A DNA stretch of 64,000 nucleotides from the NCBI GenBank assembly GCA_037127315.1, contig JBBBDQ010000310.1, positions 4,167,001-4,231,000 of the forward strand, read 5' to 3'. Shown in pieces: positions 47,690 to 58,575 of this stretch. Within the stretch, counting starts at the first letter, position 1; every line of letters starts with the position of its first letter. The notes under the pieces are model-generated. The model was not told the origin of the DNA and ran no database searches. It saw only the letters and a list, made by a program, of their open reading frames with translations. This stretch comes from Ascarosepion bandense (lineage: Eukaryota > Mollusca > Cephalopoda > Sepiida > Sepiidae). The translations under genes and the position numbers were made by a program.

Positions 47690-47875
47690 TTTTTCCAGTT
47701 TTTTGCTTTCCAGTAATGCATTGTCAATCCTTATCTTCTGTCGTCTTAATTCCTCTTCTTTTATTATTCACTGTTTTTAATAATGTTTTTGTTCATATTT
47801 CCTAACCCTCAGTAACACCTTGCACTTTACTGTCTTTATTGCTTTGCTTGTGGTGAAATGATTATATATATATAT
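47690..47875 (+). mobile_element. LINE-2 3' end scrap
   Basis: 'ccagttttttgctttccagt' and then 'cctcagtaacaccttgcact' and 'ttattgctttgcttgtggtg' follow the same order as the 3' end of the copy at 3950-4090. It ends at a TA repeat (about 47862-47880). Confidence 0.65.
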
Positions 47876-48229
47876 ATAAAGTAAATAGAAATTAATTCAA
47901 TTTTCCTTGTCTGCTATATTTATTCAAAGATGTTTGTTTAAAAGAAAGGTTACTGCCCAAATATATATCAATGCACATGTTTGTGCGTGTGTATAATAAT
48001 AATTTTGACTCTAACTGAACTAATGACTAATTGTGTTTCAGTGTGCGTGAATATTGTGATAAAGAAATGGTAACTTGTATATCAATATATTTGTCAATTT
48101 CAGTACCATCTATGGCACAATCTTAGGGAAATCTTAGACATGTCTTTAAAGCTTACCCAGCTATTTATTGATTCTATAATGTAGTATGTCACCAAGAAAG
48201 ACGTAAAAAAGTTCAGAAGCTATGAAAAT
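47876..48229. other. AT-rich DNA, no recognised feature
   Basis: May include a very decayed N-terminal part of mariner remnant 5, but I cannot support it. Confidence 0.35.
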
Positions 48230-48745
48230 AGGTTTCACATGAAATTATAGGAAGGAACATCAATTGAACTTTGAATAGTTTATCTTTCTCTTTTTTTCCT
48301 GATACAAAAAATGTAATTTTTGGTCACTGGCAATGAAAATGGATTTATGAGATTCTGAAATTAAGATAATTGTGGCTAGATTAAGGACAGCCATCAACAT
48401 CTCCTTCTGAATAGAATCTACTGGGGGAAAAAGTTCTCACTGTTTGGTGGGATTCAAAGAGAATGTTTTTAAGTTAAAAATGCAGGAACCTTGATAAATT
48501 GTTACTGAGTAAAATCATCCAGCATTGATTTTGTGTCATGATAATGCCTGTCCTTATTTTTTACACTTGGCACCTTTAAATGATCATTTGTTTTGCTCCA
48601 GCAAAATTGCTCTGGTTTGTGATTCCAGTAAGTTCTAGATATCAAAAAAGTCATTAATGAATTAATTGAATCAAAGTTAGAATTGTTCTTTTATGATGGA
48701 ATACTCAATTTAATCGAAAGGTGGTGGAAATACTTTTGTGATTAA
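48230..48745 (+). pseudogene. Mariner transposase fragment 5
   Basis: Recognisable blocks in order, in shifting frames, are LVTGNENGF (first catalytic position; Asp codon changed to AAT, Asn, at 48332-48334), GQPSTSPSE, 'LLGEKVLTVWWDSK', ILCHDNACP (second Asp retained at 48540-48542) and finally FYDGILNLIERWWKYFCD. These follow the standard mariner order around and after the catalytic core. Termini are not clear, although acttttgcatcaacataa near 48815 may be part of the right end. Confidence 0.7.
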
Positions 48746-48795
48746 ATAATGATTGTAAAAATATATGAGTAAAAGACTTTTTCCAGAAAATGCTG

Positions 48796-50416
48796 GGAAC
48801 TTTTGCATCAACATAATCCTTATTTTCATGTCATGTGAGCTTTATTGAAGAGTTTTTAAAATTTGCAACATGTCTATTCAAAAATTTTCAATAACATTTT
48901 TAATTTTCATATATAATCCTGTATCAGCTGACTTCATTTATAGTGTGACCCCTGAATTTTTTGTATGAATTTTAATCCCTCCAGAAAAAATTAACCTGAG
49001 TATAATGTAACTGATCAGCGAAAATGTATGATTTTTAACCCCTTCAAAATAATTACCTGTGCAACCCCCTATATTTTATATAAAAAAACTTATCATAAAA
49101 ATTTGTACTGTATTCAAGTATAACTGGTAAGTTTTTCAGAATAAAAAATAGATTTAAAAAACAGTAAAAATTTTAACAGTTAAAACAGAAAATATCAATG
49201 AACTCATTGTATTTTCATTTTGGAATTTTTCTTTACAATTATTGAGAGAAAGAAATTAAATGATATACCAAAGGAAAACAAACAAACAATGACTGTTAAG
49301 ATAATTTAACTCTTTATATTTATCAGAACTCATAGATTTATTTACAAATCCTTTGAAAGTATTTTAAAATACTTTCAAAAGATAAGTTAAAAGAATATCA
49401 TATTTTCTTGTTTTTGTAATTCTTAAATCTCAATGAAAATTGTTATTATTTTCATGCTAAGCTAAAAAACAACTAGAAGAAACCATCCAACACGTATGTG
49501 CACATCTGCAGATGTATAAGGGCACATATGTCCCCCACCAACTCAAAATGTACCAAAATGTGCTCCATTGCACAGATGGGCATTGATGCATGCAGCTATG
49601 TTCATAGACTATGAAGATCAATGCTACATACACTATATAAACAGTTAAGCACACTGGTGAATACACACACACACACATACACACACATTTATTTCTTTTT
49701 CATTTTCATAATTTGCATATAAAAAATACACCAATACACAGTTATTTGCATGAAAAAATATGATACACAAACTTTATATAACAAATTAATAGTGAATAAT
49801 TGAATGTAAAATGTGAAAAATTCTGTGTTAAGTGTTTTGTTTTTCAAAAGGACTTCTTCAGACTGAATAACCTTTTTATTGGTGGAATCATTTGTATGTA
49901 TAAGCTTGTGTCAGACTTTTTAAGATGTTTTACATTCTTAAAAAATTTTAATCTTGAACAATCTGAAAATACTAAAGACAAAGAACAAAATCAAGTAAAA
50001 AGTTTTATGAAACTTGGCAGTTAGTCTGGCAAAAGATAACCATATAGTACAGCAGTCAGTTCCAATAAGAAACCCACCTAAAAAGTTCTGGTAATAAATC
50101 TGCTGGTTAGGTTTTAAAATTATTGTTATAAAATGTGAGATTTGTAAAAATTTTGAATTGTTATATAAACTTATACATTATTTTTTAAATCAAACTTATT
50201 GTGTGAAGAATCTTATTGCTATCATAAATTTCCCAAATTGTTTGTAGACCATTTGCAGATATTAAAATAACTGTTTCACATGCATACAAACATACACACT
50301 TATATAAAATTATTATTGAATAAATTGATAAATTGTGAAAGTTGTGTTAGTGTGTATGTAAACTACTGCAAAAATTTTTTAGTGTTGTCTTGTCACATTT
50401 GTAAAAAACAGTGCCA
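48796..50416. other. AT-rich DNA with a perfect 28-bp palindrome
   Basis: The palindrome is at 49352-49379. A CA-rich run is at about 49662-49687. Open frames at 49457-49684 and 49800-50024 have no recognised motif. Confidence 0.45.
49352..49379. repeat. Perfect 28-bp palindrome
   Basis: tttgaaagtatttt is followed directly by its exact reverse complement, with no spacer. Confidence 0.95.
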
Positions 50417-50430
50417 GACACTATGCCATT

Positions 50431-50890
50431 CAGTTAAGTGCCATACGTGATACACGCTTGGGCGATCATGTCTCGAAAGAGACATGACTGACTGGGCAGA
50501 AGATTATCCCACAGTAGGTTGCCATTGCTTTCTGCAGTAGACTGGTTGCCGACCAAGGCTATAGAACCCAGTCTGTCCTGCTATTTAACCCATAACTAGA
50601 AGGAAGAGACGGATTAATACCTTTTCCAAGGGTATTTGCGCGTAAGTGAATACAATGGATTCAACTGGAATTTGAACTCGGCTCCTCGGTTTCTTGTTCC
50701 GAGCCGATATCCACTGTACCTAAATGCACATCATATATTAGTCATCCACATACAAGCCTGTTTTGCCATATCACAGCTCATCAGTGTGGCTAGACGCATC
50801 CACTCGCCTCTGGCCGGGATCGAAACTCGACCGATGTGGTGTCAGTCGGAGTCTCTAATTCCTAAGCCATCGACGCATGGTTCTGGTAAT
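50431..50890 (-). mobile_element. Composite SINE: SINE-F head joined to a full SINE-A
   Basis: Reading the minus strand from 50890: a first tRNA-like head has an A box in gatggcttaggaattagaga and a B box in gagtttcgatcccgg. A short linker follows, then a second head (taggtacagtggatatcggc) and the complete SINE-A down to the tail at 50431. Matching 14-bp words gacactatgccatt (50417-50430) and gacactatgtcatt (50891-50904) flank the whole unit, so both parts probably inserted together. High retention of CpG suggests a recent copy. The 111-codon frame at 50636 is an artefact of the SINE. Confidence 0.8.
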
Positions 50891-50912
50891 GACACTATGT
50901 CATTACCAGAAC
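50880..50912. repeat. Perfect 15-bp inverted repeat at the SINE boundary
   Basis: gttctggtaatgaca and tgtcattaccagaac are exact reverse complements separated by three bases. They lie across the 5' end of the composite SINE and its target-site duplication. Confidence 0.9.
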
Positions 50913-51112
50913 TAAAAAGCCACATCCACATACTTGAGGATGGATCAAGTGAAGGCATCATTCAAAATTGAGTCACAGTTATCATATTATAATAGAATAT
51001 AATATATATATTATATATACATATTCTATTTCAGTATGTCCGTTTGTATGTGATGTACATGTTTATGCATATGCCTCTTTATTATATATGTCTAACAATC
51101 CATATAATATAA

Positions 51113-51143
<31 letters not shown>

Positions 51144-53597
51144 TACACTTGCAAAAATAAATATTTGATCTTGCCAAGTCTCATGTAATTATGCAATATA
51201 TCTTACATGAAATTTTCAATTGTAAAATTATTGGTTAGTAGAATTACAATAAGAAAGTAATCTTTAAATTTTCATGCATATAAACAAAGTATCATTCATG
51301 TATTCAATTGAATGGACAGAGAATATCTGTTAAGTCTTCTGGGGAGTTTCTTTTGGTGTTGAGAAAGTTGTTTAACATCAGCAGATACTTGGAGATGAAC
51401 TTGCAGGAATTAGTGTTACAGAAAAATGTGAATGGTATAAATTAGCATCAATATGCAACCTACTCATGAATAGAATAGAGAATGTCATTGTACTCCCAAG
51501 TGCTTAAAGCAGTTAAAAAAGTGATAGAAACCCCAATAAAAAACAAGAAATCAACAAAAACGATGAACACGGCCACAATGTACTGGGCGTATTTGGGAAT
51601 TAAGAACATTTCTACTTTAAGCCACTTTTTTTATACCGTCTGCATAGCATTTACACATCGAATTAAGAAGCATTATTAAAATCCTTGAAAATGACTAATA
51701 AAAAGTGCTTAAACCCCCCAAAAATCTTTGGACAATTTGTACAATGTACATTAAGTCCTGAAAAGATGAAACTTGTATGCAAAGATAATAAAAAAAGAAA
51801 TAATAATATCCATGCATGCATATGGTTATAAAATCCTTGCAAACTTTTGTTAACTGCATAGAAAAAAGAACACAGAGCACATACAAAGTTTGTGGGTGTT
51901 AGTTTGTGGGATCAAGTAAACAAATCTATAAATTGCTGTTTCATTAATCATTATTTTTTCTTTTACTTTTTTTATACATGTTTTCTAAAAGAAAAACATT
52001 TTAAATAACAGAAAAAACAATTATGCCTAACAGCAAAACAAACACAAGTAGCGTACTGTAGAAAAATATCCAATTCCAATAGGTGAGAGTATCATTATTT
52101 TTTACATTTTTTGTTGGATTATAAAAAATGATTAATTGATTCATACTGAAATTCACATACTTTTCAAGAAGTTGCAAAATAACTTCTTGAGTGACTAAAA
52201 AATGAAGAATTACAAAAATTCGTCTGAATAAAAAAGAATTTGATTGATTATGGTGCTGGTAAAAAGAGTAGTGTTTTTATTGTTTTAGTGTTTGAAATCT
52301 TAATAGAAAATATTGGAGCATTTTTGGAACCAAAAGAAATTTGAAAAAATGTCGTTTTTATAAAGTGTAAGTTGAAACATTTTATTTTTCTCCGAAAAAA
52401 AGTAAATAATGAAAAGTATTTTATAAGTAAGAAGAAAATTCTTCACACATATACACACGATTAATTTAATTAATACAAATTAAAATTTATCACTTAGCTG
52501 ATTGATCAGAGCATCTTGACTTTCTAGCTAGGGTTTCATAGATTTTTGTTTTTTGTTATTGTTATCATTCTCGAAGAAGTTTCAGTTATTAACTGCCGTT
52601 TTCCCCGTTTTTCACTAAGTTTCATTAATGTTAAAAAATATAGAGATGTATTTATTTTAAAGTACATATAATCATATATGCAGACACAACTGTTTAAACA
52701 AAAATTCATGTACTTCTCCCCAAATTTTGTTTGGTCATTTGATATGTTTTTGGGAAGTGGTCGTTCTAACTTATATTTTCAACATTCCCTAAAGGATCTT
52801 CATGCTCCAGTCCAATTACTTAATGCAAATTACATACCTGAATGGAAAATCAAAGTTTGAAACAGAACTTTTGCTTGGAATAAGCTAAAAACATTTGAAT
52901 GTAAAAAAGATAACGGCAAATACGGAAAGCTACGGAATTTAACTAATTTCACTTATTTATTTTTTTTTTTTGTAAACTGAATTTATTTATTTTTTAATAG
53001 ATAGAATTATTTTAGGGATATATGTGATAAGCAAGAAGATAAAGCGAAACAGAAACTAATAAATTTTTAAATTTGTTAAATAGTAAATAAATAGCTATCA
53101 TTGTTAGCAGCACGGAAAATAAAATAAATTAACAATATAAAAATTTGTGAAAGAAAAAAAGTGACAAGATTTTGAGAAGAAATAAGTTAAAAAAAAGATT
53201 GATTAGAGAGAGATAGTTAAACAAGAACTACGAATGAAAAATTAAGTGAGCCTGGGTAAGTAAGAAAACGTAAAAATAAGAATTGCATGCAACTGAAGAA
53301 AAAAAGCGGAGAAAGATAATGAGTAAAAAAACTAAAAAAGAATTAAAAAAAAGAAAGTTGAGCAAGAAAGGATGATTGAAACATAAAATATGAAAAGTAT
53401 AAAAAGAGAAAAAACAAATTATTAAACAGTAAAAAAAAAAACGTTAAGCAGAAAAAGAGTTGAATGCGATTATGAAAAAAATTGAAAGATTAAAACTGGA
53501 TTAAATTATTTAAAAGTTACATAGTGAAAAAAACAGAATCATAAAAAGAATGATTAAGATTACCAAGAAGAATAATGCACCAAGCTAATTGAAAAAA
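50913..53597. other. AT-rich DNA; TA microsatellite and A-rich region
   Basis: TA runs lie at about 51000-51020 and 51112-51146. From about 53000 to 53600 the plus strand is A- and purine-rich, similar in style to 5.2-6.8 kb. If the exon at 53698-53758 is real, this interval would be its first intron. I see no second exon. Confidence 0.45.
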
Positions 53598-54480
53598 AAA
53601 AGAAAAAAAAAAGACGAAAACTAAGTTCTACATAAATCTTGGACAGTAACAACATCCATCCCAGGCCCCACAACCCCCAGGTAATCCCGTTTCTTACCTC
53701 TCATCATTTTAAGTCTGGCTTTTCGTGCGTCGGTACTTCTGTCTGCGTCGAAACTCATTTTGTACAAAATAAAACAAAAAGTAAAGGGTAAGGGGGAAAT
53801 ATTTAAAAAATAGAAATTAAAAAAAAAAAAAAAGAAAGGAAAAATAAAAGTAGTTAGGTATATATCTCCAAGCGTGATGGGATGATTAGCTGAAACGAAG
53901 TGTTCGTCCAGCAACACCAGTAGGAAACCACATCAGATGTGTAAACATCACAGATGGACACGGTACGGGATGGTTGGAAAGAAAGGAGAAGTGGCATAGA
54001 AGAGGGGTTGTGGAACCTTTTCTAATAATAGTAACGGAGGCGACGATGGCGCCAGCATCACCAACATTTCCAAGAAAAGCAACGGCATCAGTTTAACTAG
54101 CAGAGACAGGTGCTTGTCCCAGGGAAGCGTCTTCAAAAAGCGTGTCGCGCTCTCTCTGCTCTCCTGGAAAGTGAGGCTTTAGAAAGAGCGCACGGAATCA
54201 GCAGCACTGGATAACGAACTAGTGGTTGTTTCTGTCACTGGGAGGGGTATAGGGGTTAAGAAAGGCAGCTGAGGTGGGGGTTAATAAGTAAGACAAAGGT
54301 AAGGTAGCGTGTTTCTGAGGAATTGTAGTGATAGGAAAAGCGTCAAGTAGTAAGCAGTTCACGTAGCAGTCGCATCAACAGGCTGTTCATCTGTTGTTTT
54401 GTGATGGTGCTGTACCGTGTAGTGTACTGTACGCCGTACGGTATTCCCCTCTATACAAATGGGCCTTGTTGAAGCGTATC
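53598..54480 (-). promoter_or_regulatory. CpG-rich island, probable promoter and 5' UTR of a minus-strand gene
   Basis: CpG dinucleotides, almost absent from the AT-rich background, are frequent here (for example ggcgacgatggcgcc near 54041, gtgtcgcgctc near 54141, and cgtacggcgtac on the minus strand near 54440). No repeat family was recognised, so the CpGs are not explained by a young transposon. On the minus strand the island leads into the ATG at 53758. A weak TATA-like word (atttgtatag, minus strand, 54460-54451) lies at its upstream edge. A plus-strand frame starting at 54459 could mean divergent transcription, but it has no recognised motif. Confidence 0.5.
53698..53758 (-). CDS. Candidate first coding exon (20 codons) with splice donor
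   Basis: ATG at 53758-53756 sits in a favourable context (caaaATGA) and opens MSFDADRSTDARKARLKMMR. After the first base of the next codon the minus strand reads AG then gtaaga, a consensus splice donor at 53697-53693, giving a 61-nt phase-1 exon. The peptide is charged and of mixed composition, unlike the lysine/isoleucine or phenylalanine frames elsewhere. Without splicing the frame would go on for 25 codons (GKKRDYLGVVGPGMD...) to a stop at 53621. I do not recognise the protein. I found no convincing downstream exon to the left. Upstream of the ATG the frame stays open only through a low-complexity Phe run, so this ATG is the likely start. This is inference from composition, start context and donor. 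Confidence 0.45.
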
Positions 54481-55626
54481 TCGAGCAAATAGTTGAACAG
54501 GTTATGCTTCATTGCTTAGATTCTCTTTCTTTCTCAAGTACGAAACCTCCTCCCAGCTACTTTTCCGCGCTTCTCTTTTTCACTTATAAACAACGTGATA
54601 CCTCCCCAGTCCCCATTTTAACAACTTCTTCACCCTCTTCTCTCAAACTCAGAAATTTACTTTTTTAAAAATTCTTTTTAGTTTAAGTATGGGACTGTTT
54701 TATTCTTTTTCGCATTCAAATAAAAATAAAAAGCTATTTCTTTTGATTACATGTGACGTCTTTTTTTTAATCTTTTCTTTATTCCAGCTAACTATTTTTC
54801 AATTTTTTTTTAGTGTATTTTTTAGAAAATATATTTCAAGAATCAAAATTCAAAATAAAAAAAACGAACAGTTCTTTTCTTCTTCTCTTTTTTGTATTCT
54901 CTCTCTCTTTCTTATTTTTATTATAAATTCATATTTTTTATCCTTTGTAAAAGAAGTGTGGTTACTGTGGTAATGGTAAGAAAATAATTTTTATTAATTG
55001 GGTTTAGATAATAGTAAATGATGAAAAAATTTATGAAAATTAATTAAAACTTTTTTATGTCATCAAATAAATTTTTAAGACTGTCCAACTGCTATGAACA
55101 AGTCATGGTCATACTTATAATTTTTGTAACAGACCTTTCTTTTGTTTTTTGTTGCTTCGTTTTGCATGTGTTTTTTCTTCCTTTTCTTGTCATTGCCATT
55201 CTTTTGTCTTTGTTGTCTTAATTGCGTTGAATTCATATTCCATATGTTTGTTTCTCTGTTATTTAATATTGTGTGTGTAAATAAATAACAAAATAAATTA
55301 AAATGCATAACCAAAACCTTTTTTATTACTTTTTCCGTGTTGTCTTTTTCTTTGCTTTCATTTTTCACTTTCCTTTCCTTTATTTTATTTTTTTCAAACA
55401 TTTCCACGATATTTTCATTTCCCCCCTTTTAAAATGTACCCATCTCACTCTTCAATTAAAGTTTCTATAATACAGGACCATCGCTGACTTATATTTTCAT
55501 TTGCATACTCTTTTTAGTCTTTTACAACATCGCAATTCACCTTTTGCAAACACACTGTGAGTTCTATCAGTCAATACAACAATACTCAGTGTGTGTTTGG
55601 TTTAGTGGACTGTTTGTCAAAAAAAA

Positions 55627-55668
<42 letters not shown>

Positions 55669-55740
55669 ATTTTGTATTTGTTTTTTTTTTTTGTTTTTTG
55701 TTTTTTTGAACAAAATATCAAATTCAGGAGAGGAACAGAT
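54481..55740. other. AT-rich DNA upstream of the island; TA microsatellite
   Basis: A lysine-rich minus-strand frame (55407-55075, 110 codons) looks compositional, though it lies upstream of the candidate promoter in the same orientation. A TA run lies at 55630-55666 with poly-A and poly-T on its sides. Confidence 0.45.
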
Positions 55741-56010
55741 TTTGAAAAATATTTTTGTCACTGAATAATCAGTTATAAAAAGAAAAATATTATTCTATAT
55801 ACTTACATTTATAGTCAAAATTTAATCCATAATATATTTTCAGAATGATAAATATTTAATAATAATATCTAAAATAAGATTTTATAATTTATATTTTTAA
55901 ATATTTAGTTATCGTTCTGAAAATGTATTATGAGTTAAATTTTGACTATAAGTATAGTAATGAGTTATTTTATATAAAAACTGATTATACAGTGGTAAAT
56001 ATTTTTCAAT
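55741..56010. repeat. Long imperfect inverted repeat
   Basis: The left arm (about 55741-55857) and right arm (about 55900-56010) are reverse complements with some gaps. Matching parts include tatagtcaaaatttaa against ttaaattttgactata, ttttcagaatgata against 'tatcgttctgaaaa', and ctgaataatcagtt against aactgattatacag. The loop is about 42 bases. It belongs to no SINE family seen here and may be a MITE or fold-back element. Confidence 0.8.
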
Positions 56011-56019
56011 TAAAATATT

Positions 56020-56555
56020 TCATCAGTAGTCCCTCCACTCAAGGTCTTGAAGGCAAAAAGGGACAGAGGAAAACAACTCATAACCTACCTAGCAAGCTTG
56101 AGTAAATGCAAGAGCAATGTTTAGAAGAGATGACAATTTATATGACTGACAGGAAATTGTGGAGAGCCATGATTGCCAACATCTTGAAAGGACACAACAC
56201 ATAGAAAACATGTAGTAATGGAGGTGTGAGCTGAGAAAGAATTAAAATTAAGGGAAATGGAATCAACAATTAGAATTCAAACTCTGCCTGAAATCATTTG
56301 TGTTCACATTTCACCCCATGGGAGAGTCACAAATCCATCTCATCTCTTTTCAGAAAGGTTTTAAATAGTAGGGTTGACTGGACTCTACAGTCTTGGCTGG
56401 CTACCCTGGATATGGACAACTCAGCATTCAAACTATGGAGAAAGCAACAAAAAACACTCCACTATTTTTCACGAGAAACTTACGGATATTATAAAGAAAA
56501 GAAGCTACAGAGAGCCATGATTGCCTATCTACTGAAGGAACATGGTACTTAAGGA
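56020..56555 (+). mobile_element. LINE-1 C-terminal piece with nested SINE
   Basis: 'LEGKKGQRKTTHNLPSKLE', an EEMT segment and DRKLWRAMIANILKGHNT run from about 56040 to 56205. A second tail, KLQRAMIAYLLKEHGT, follows at about 56501-56551. The two tails are separated by a SINE-like segment. They could be two LINE tails, or a LINE tail followed by a SINE-D tail (SINE-D carries this same ending). Confidence 0.65.
56218..56405 (+). mobile_element. SINE-A/D-type fragment, diverged
   Basis: A B-box-like gaattcaaactctg, then 'tccatctcatctctttt', 'ttttaaatagtagggttgac' and 'acagtcttggctggctaccc' follow SINE-A body order in plus orientation. Together with the LINE-like tail at about 56501-56551 it may be one SINE-D. 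Confidence 0.55.
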
Positions 56556-56938
56556 GGAGGAAATGTAACAATGTTGGCTGAGACTCTTTAAATAACACTA
56601 ACAAATATTCAATATATCCTTAAAGTTTTCATAAATAAGGGAGAACAAAAAAGATTTTCCATTACTATAAATATTTCACATTAAATGTATTTATAAATTT
56701 AGTTTCTGGCTGATCAAAATTTGTAATAAACAGAAGAAAAATATTAAAAACAATCAAACAAAAGTGACATTCTCGCCTCGTGTAAGATTTGAACTTGTCT
56801 TTTGATGAATAGAAGATGCTATTAACTATACAATCAATTGAGTATCTGGTCGTCATTAAAAAACTGGTTTATCCTCTCTGAAGAGTAAGTTAACAATCTA
56901 CATGAATATAATAAATTTTATAGCAGAAGTTACCTAAG
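56556..56938. other. AT-rich DNA, possible tRNA-like word
   Basis: gtaagatttgaacttgtctt near 56781-56800 resembles a SINE B-box region on the minus strand. The rest is not recognised. Confidence 0.35.
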
Positions 56939-57044
56939 TACTTCTTCAGTCAATAGACAATATCTTTTGAAACTTAGCTAAAATTTCTTATAAAATAAAA
57001 TTATAAGTTTTAAAAGATATTATTGTCTATTTACTGAAGAAGTA
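56939..57044. repeat. Inverted repeat hairpin
   Basis: The left arm 56939-56976 (tacttcttcagtcaatagac onward) and right arm 57004-57044 (ending gtctatttactgaagaagta) pair along about 38 bases, with a 3-base bulge and few mismatches, around a loop of about 27 bases. Confidence 0.88.
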
Positions 57045-57718
57045 TTAATATTTGTTTTTTTTTTATTTAATATGTTATACTCTTAAGTTTTACACAAATT
57101 TCCTTCATTATTGTAAATGGCTTCCTTTCTTGTGTTTTATGCGATGTTATTATTTTTACTTTATTCATTTACTTATATTTGTTTTGCTTATAAAAGAGCA
57201 ATCCAATATACTTCCATGTATAGAGTTTACATAAAGGGATGAATAAACTGCAAAATATTAACAATGTCAGGCATAAACTAATGCTCATAATTCAAGTCTT
57301 AACAACCAACCAAAAATGTTCTTTAGTTACTCGTTTTTTTTTCTTCAGTGATCTACTGTCTTAATAATTCTTATGTTAATTGGATTTTGAGAGACACTTT
57401 CATAACATTGCACTTGCTTAGTCTCTCTCTATTCCTTGTGTGCTTCATAAAATGTAAGTGATTTCATTTCTCACTTAATCCTTCTCTCTCTTGCCCCAAT
57501 AGTAATCCTGACTTCTGTTTTATGCTCGTGTTACCTAATATTCTTACACATGTATAGCTTTCTATCACAATCTGAAGCATCAGTCACACAGACTATTGAG
57601 ATGAAATTTGATTCTTACTGATCATTCTATTAAAATTTGTGATCTTGTACCAGACTGAGTTAAGCTCTGTAAACATTGATCTCATTCAGTATTGATCTGT
57701 CTTCATGTTTGAATTTTC

Positions 57719-57719
<1 letters not shown>
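57045..57719. other. AT-rich DNA, no recognised feature
   Basis: Nothing recognised. Confidence 0.4.

Positions 57720-57759
<40 letters not shown>
57720..57759. repeat. TA microsatellite at the start of a repeat array
   Basis: About 20 TA units run straight into the first copy of the 57.76-59.6 kb repeat. Confidence 0.95.
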
Positions 57760-57760
<1 letters not shown>

Positions 57761-58575
57761 TAGCATCATAGCCCGGTGTTGCCCGTGCAACTCAGAACAT
57801 TTTAGTAGTAGGAGAAGATTTTATTTTTATGTTAAATTCATTTGGTCAACATTTATTTATTTAGTTTTACTGAAATTAGAAATATAAAAACTATTATGCT
57901 CTCGGTTCAGAAATTTTCAAAGAATATTTAAAAATGTAGATATTTAATTTTAAAGGAAAAAGTTACATTAATGCCACACGAATTACAGACAGTTGCTTTC
58001 CTGTGTAAAATATTTAGCAAAAAAAGAGCTTTATTTTTTTTTAATTTTATTTTCTGAAGTATGAAATATTAAATCTGAAAAAAAAAAAAAGACTTAAATA
58101 ATTAAATTAACCATTGGCACTTTTTTTTTACATATTTTGTTTTTGTTTAAAAAAAACACTTGTTTTTTTTAAATATTTCTTTTGTTTTAAAATTATGGGG
58201 AAAAATATTCACATTTTTTTGTTGACCAAATGAATTTTTAAAACATCAGAATAAAAATTAAATATAAACGCTCATTTTTTTAAATAAAAAAATATTTTAG
58301 TCATGTTTGACACGTGTGATTTGATTTCTGTGATGTAATTTAGCAACCATCTTAGATCTTAGATGTTTTATGAAGCAAATGTAAACAATCGGCTCCATTA
58401 GCCAAAAAGTGTGAAAGGGAAAATTGCTGAACTTAAACTCAAAAAGTATGTGTTGACCTGGCTTCCCTGTAGATATGTGTCCCTAGAAAATTTGAATGGT
58501 GTAGCTTAAAAAATGTAGGCGTGCATAGGGAACAGTCATACACAGACTCACAGATTGCCTTTTATATTTATAGAT
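57761..58575 (+). repeat. Unclassified repeat, copy 1 (about 815 bp)
   Basis: Starts tagcatcatagcccggtgtt and ends 'cagactcacagattgcc' plus a short TA-rich tail. No coding motif. The GC-rich first 30 bases contrast with an AT-rich body. The strand given is that of the text as read; true polarity is unknown. Confidence 0.8.

Noticed and set aside
50636..50971. 111-codon open frame on the plus strand
   Set aside because: It runs antisense through the composite SINE (two tRNA-like heads). The peptide is a reading of repeat sequence.
54459..54668. Divergent plus-strand gene start (MGLVEAYLEQIVEQ...)
   Set aside because: The frame is serine/leucine-rich after 20 residues, has no supporting donor that I trust and no recognised motif; mentioned only within the island entry.
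55075..55407. 110-codon lysine-rich minus-strand frame upstream of the CpG island
   Set aside because: The composition matches the A-rich strand. There is no splice or start context supporting it and no motif.
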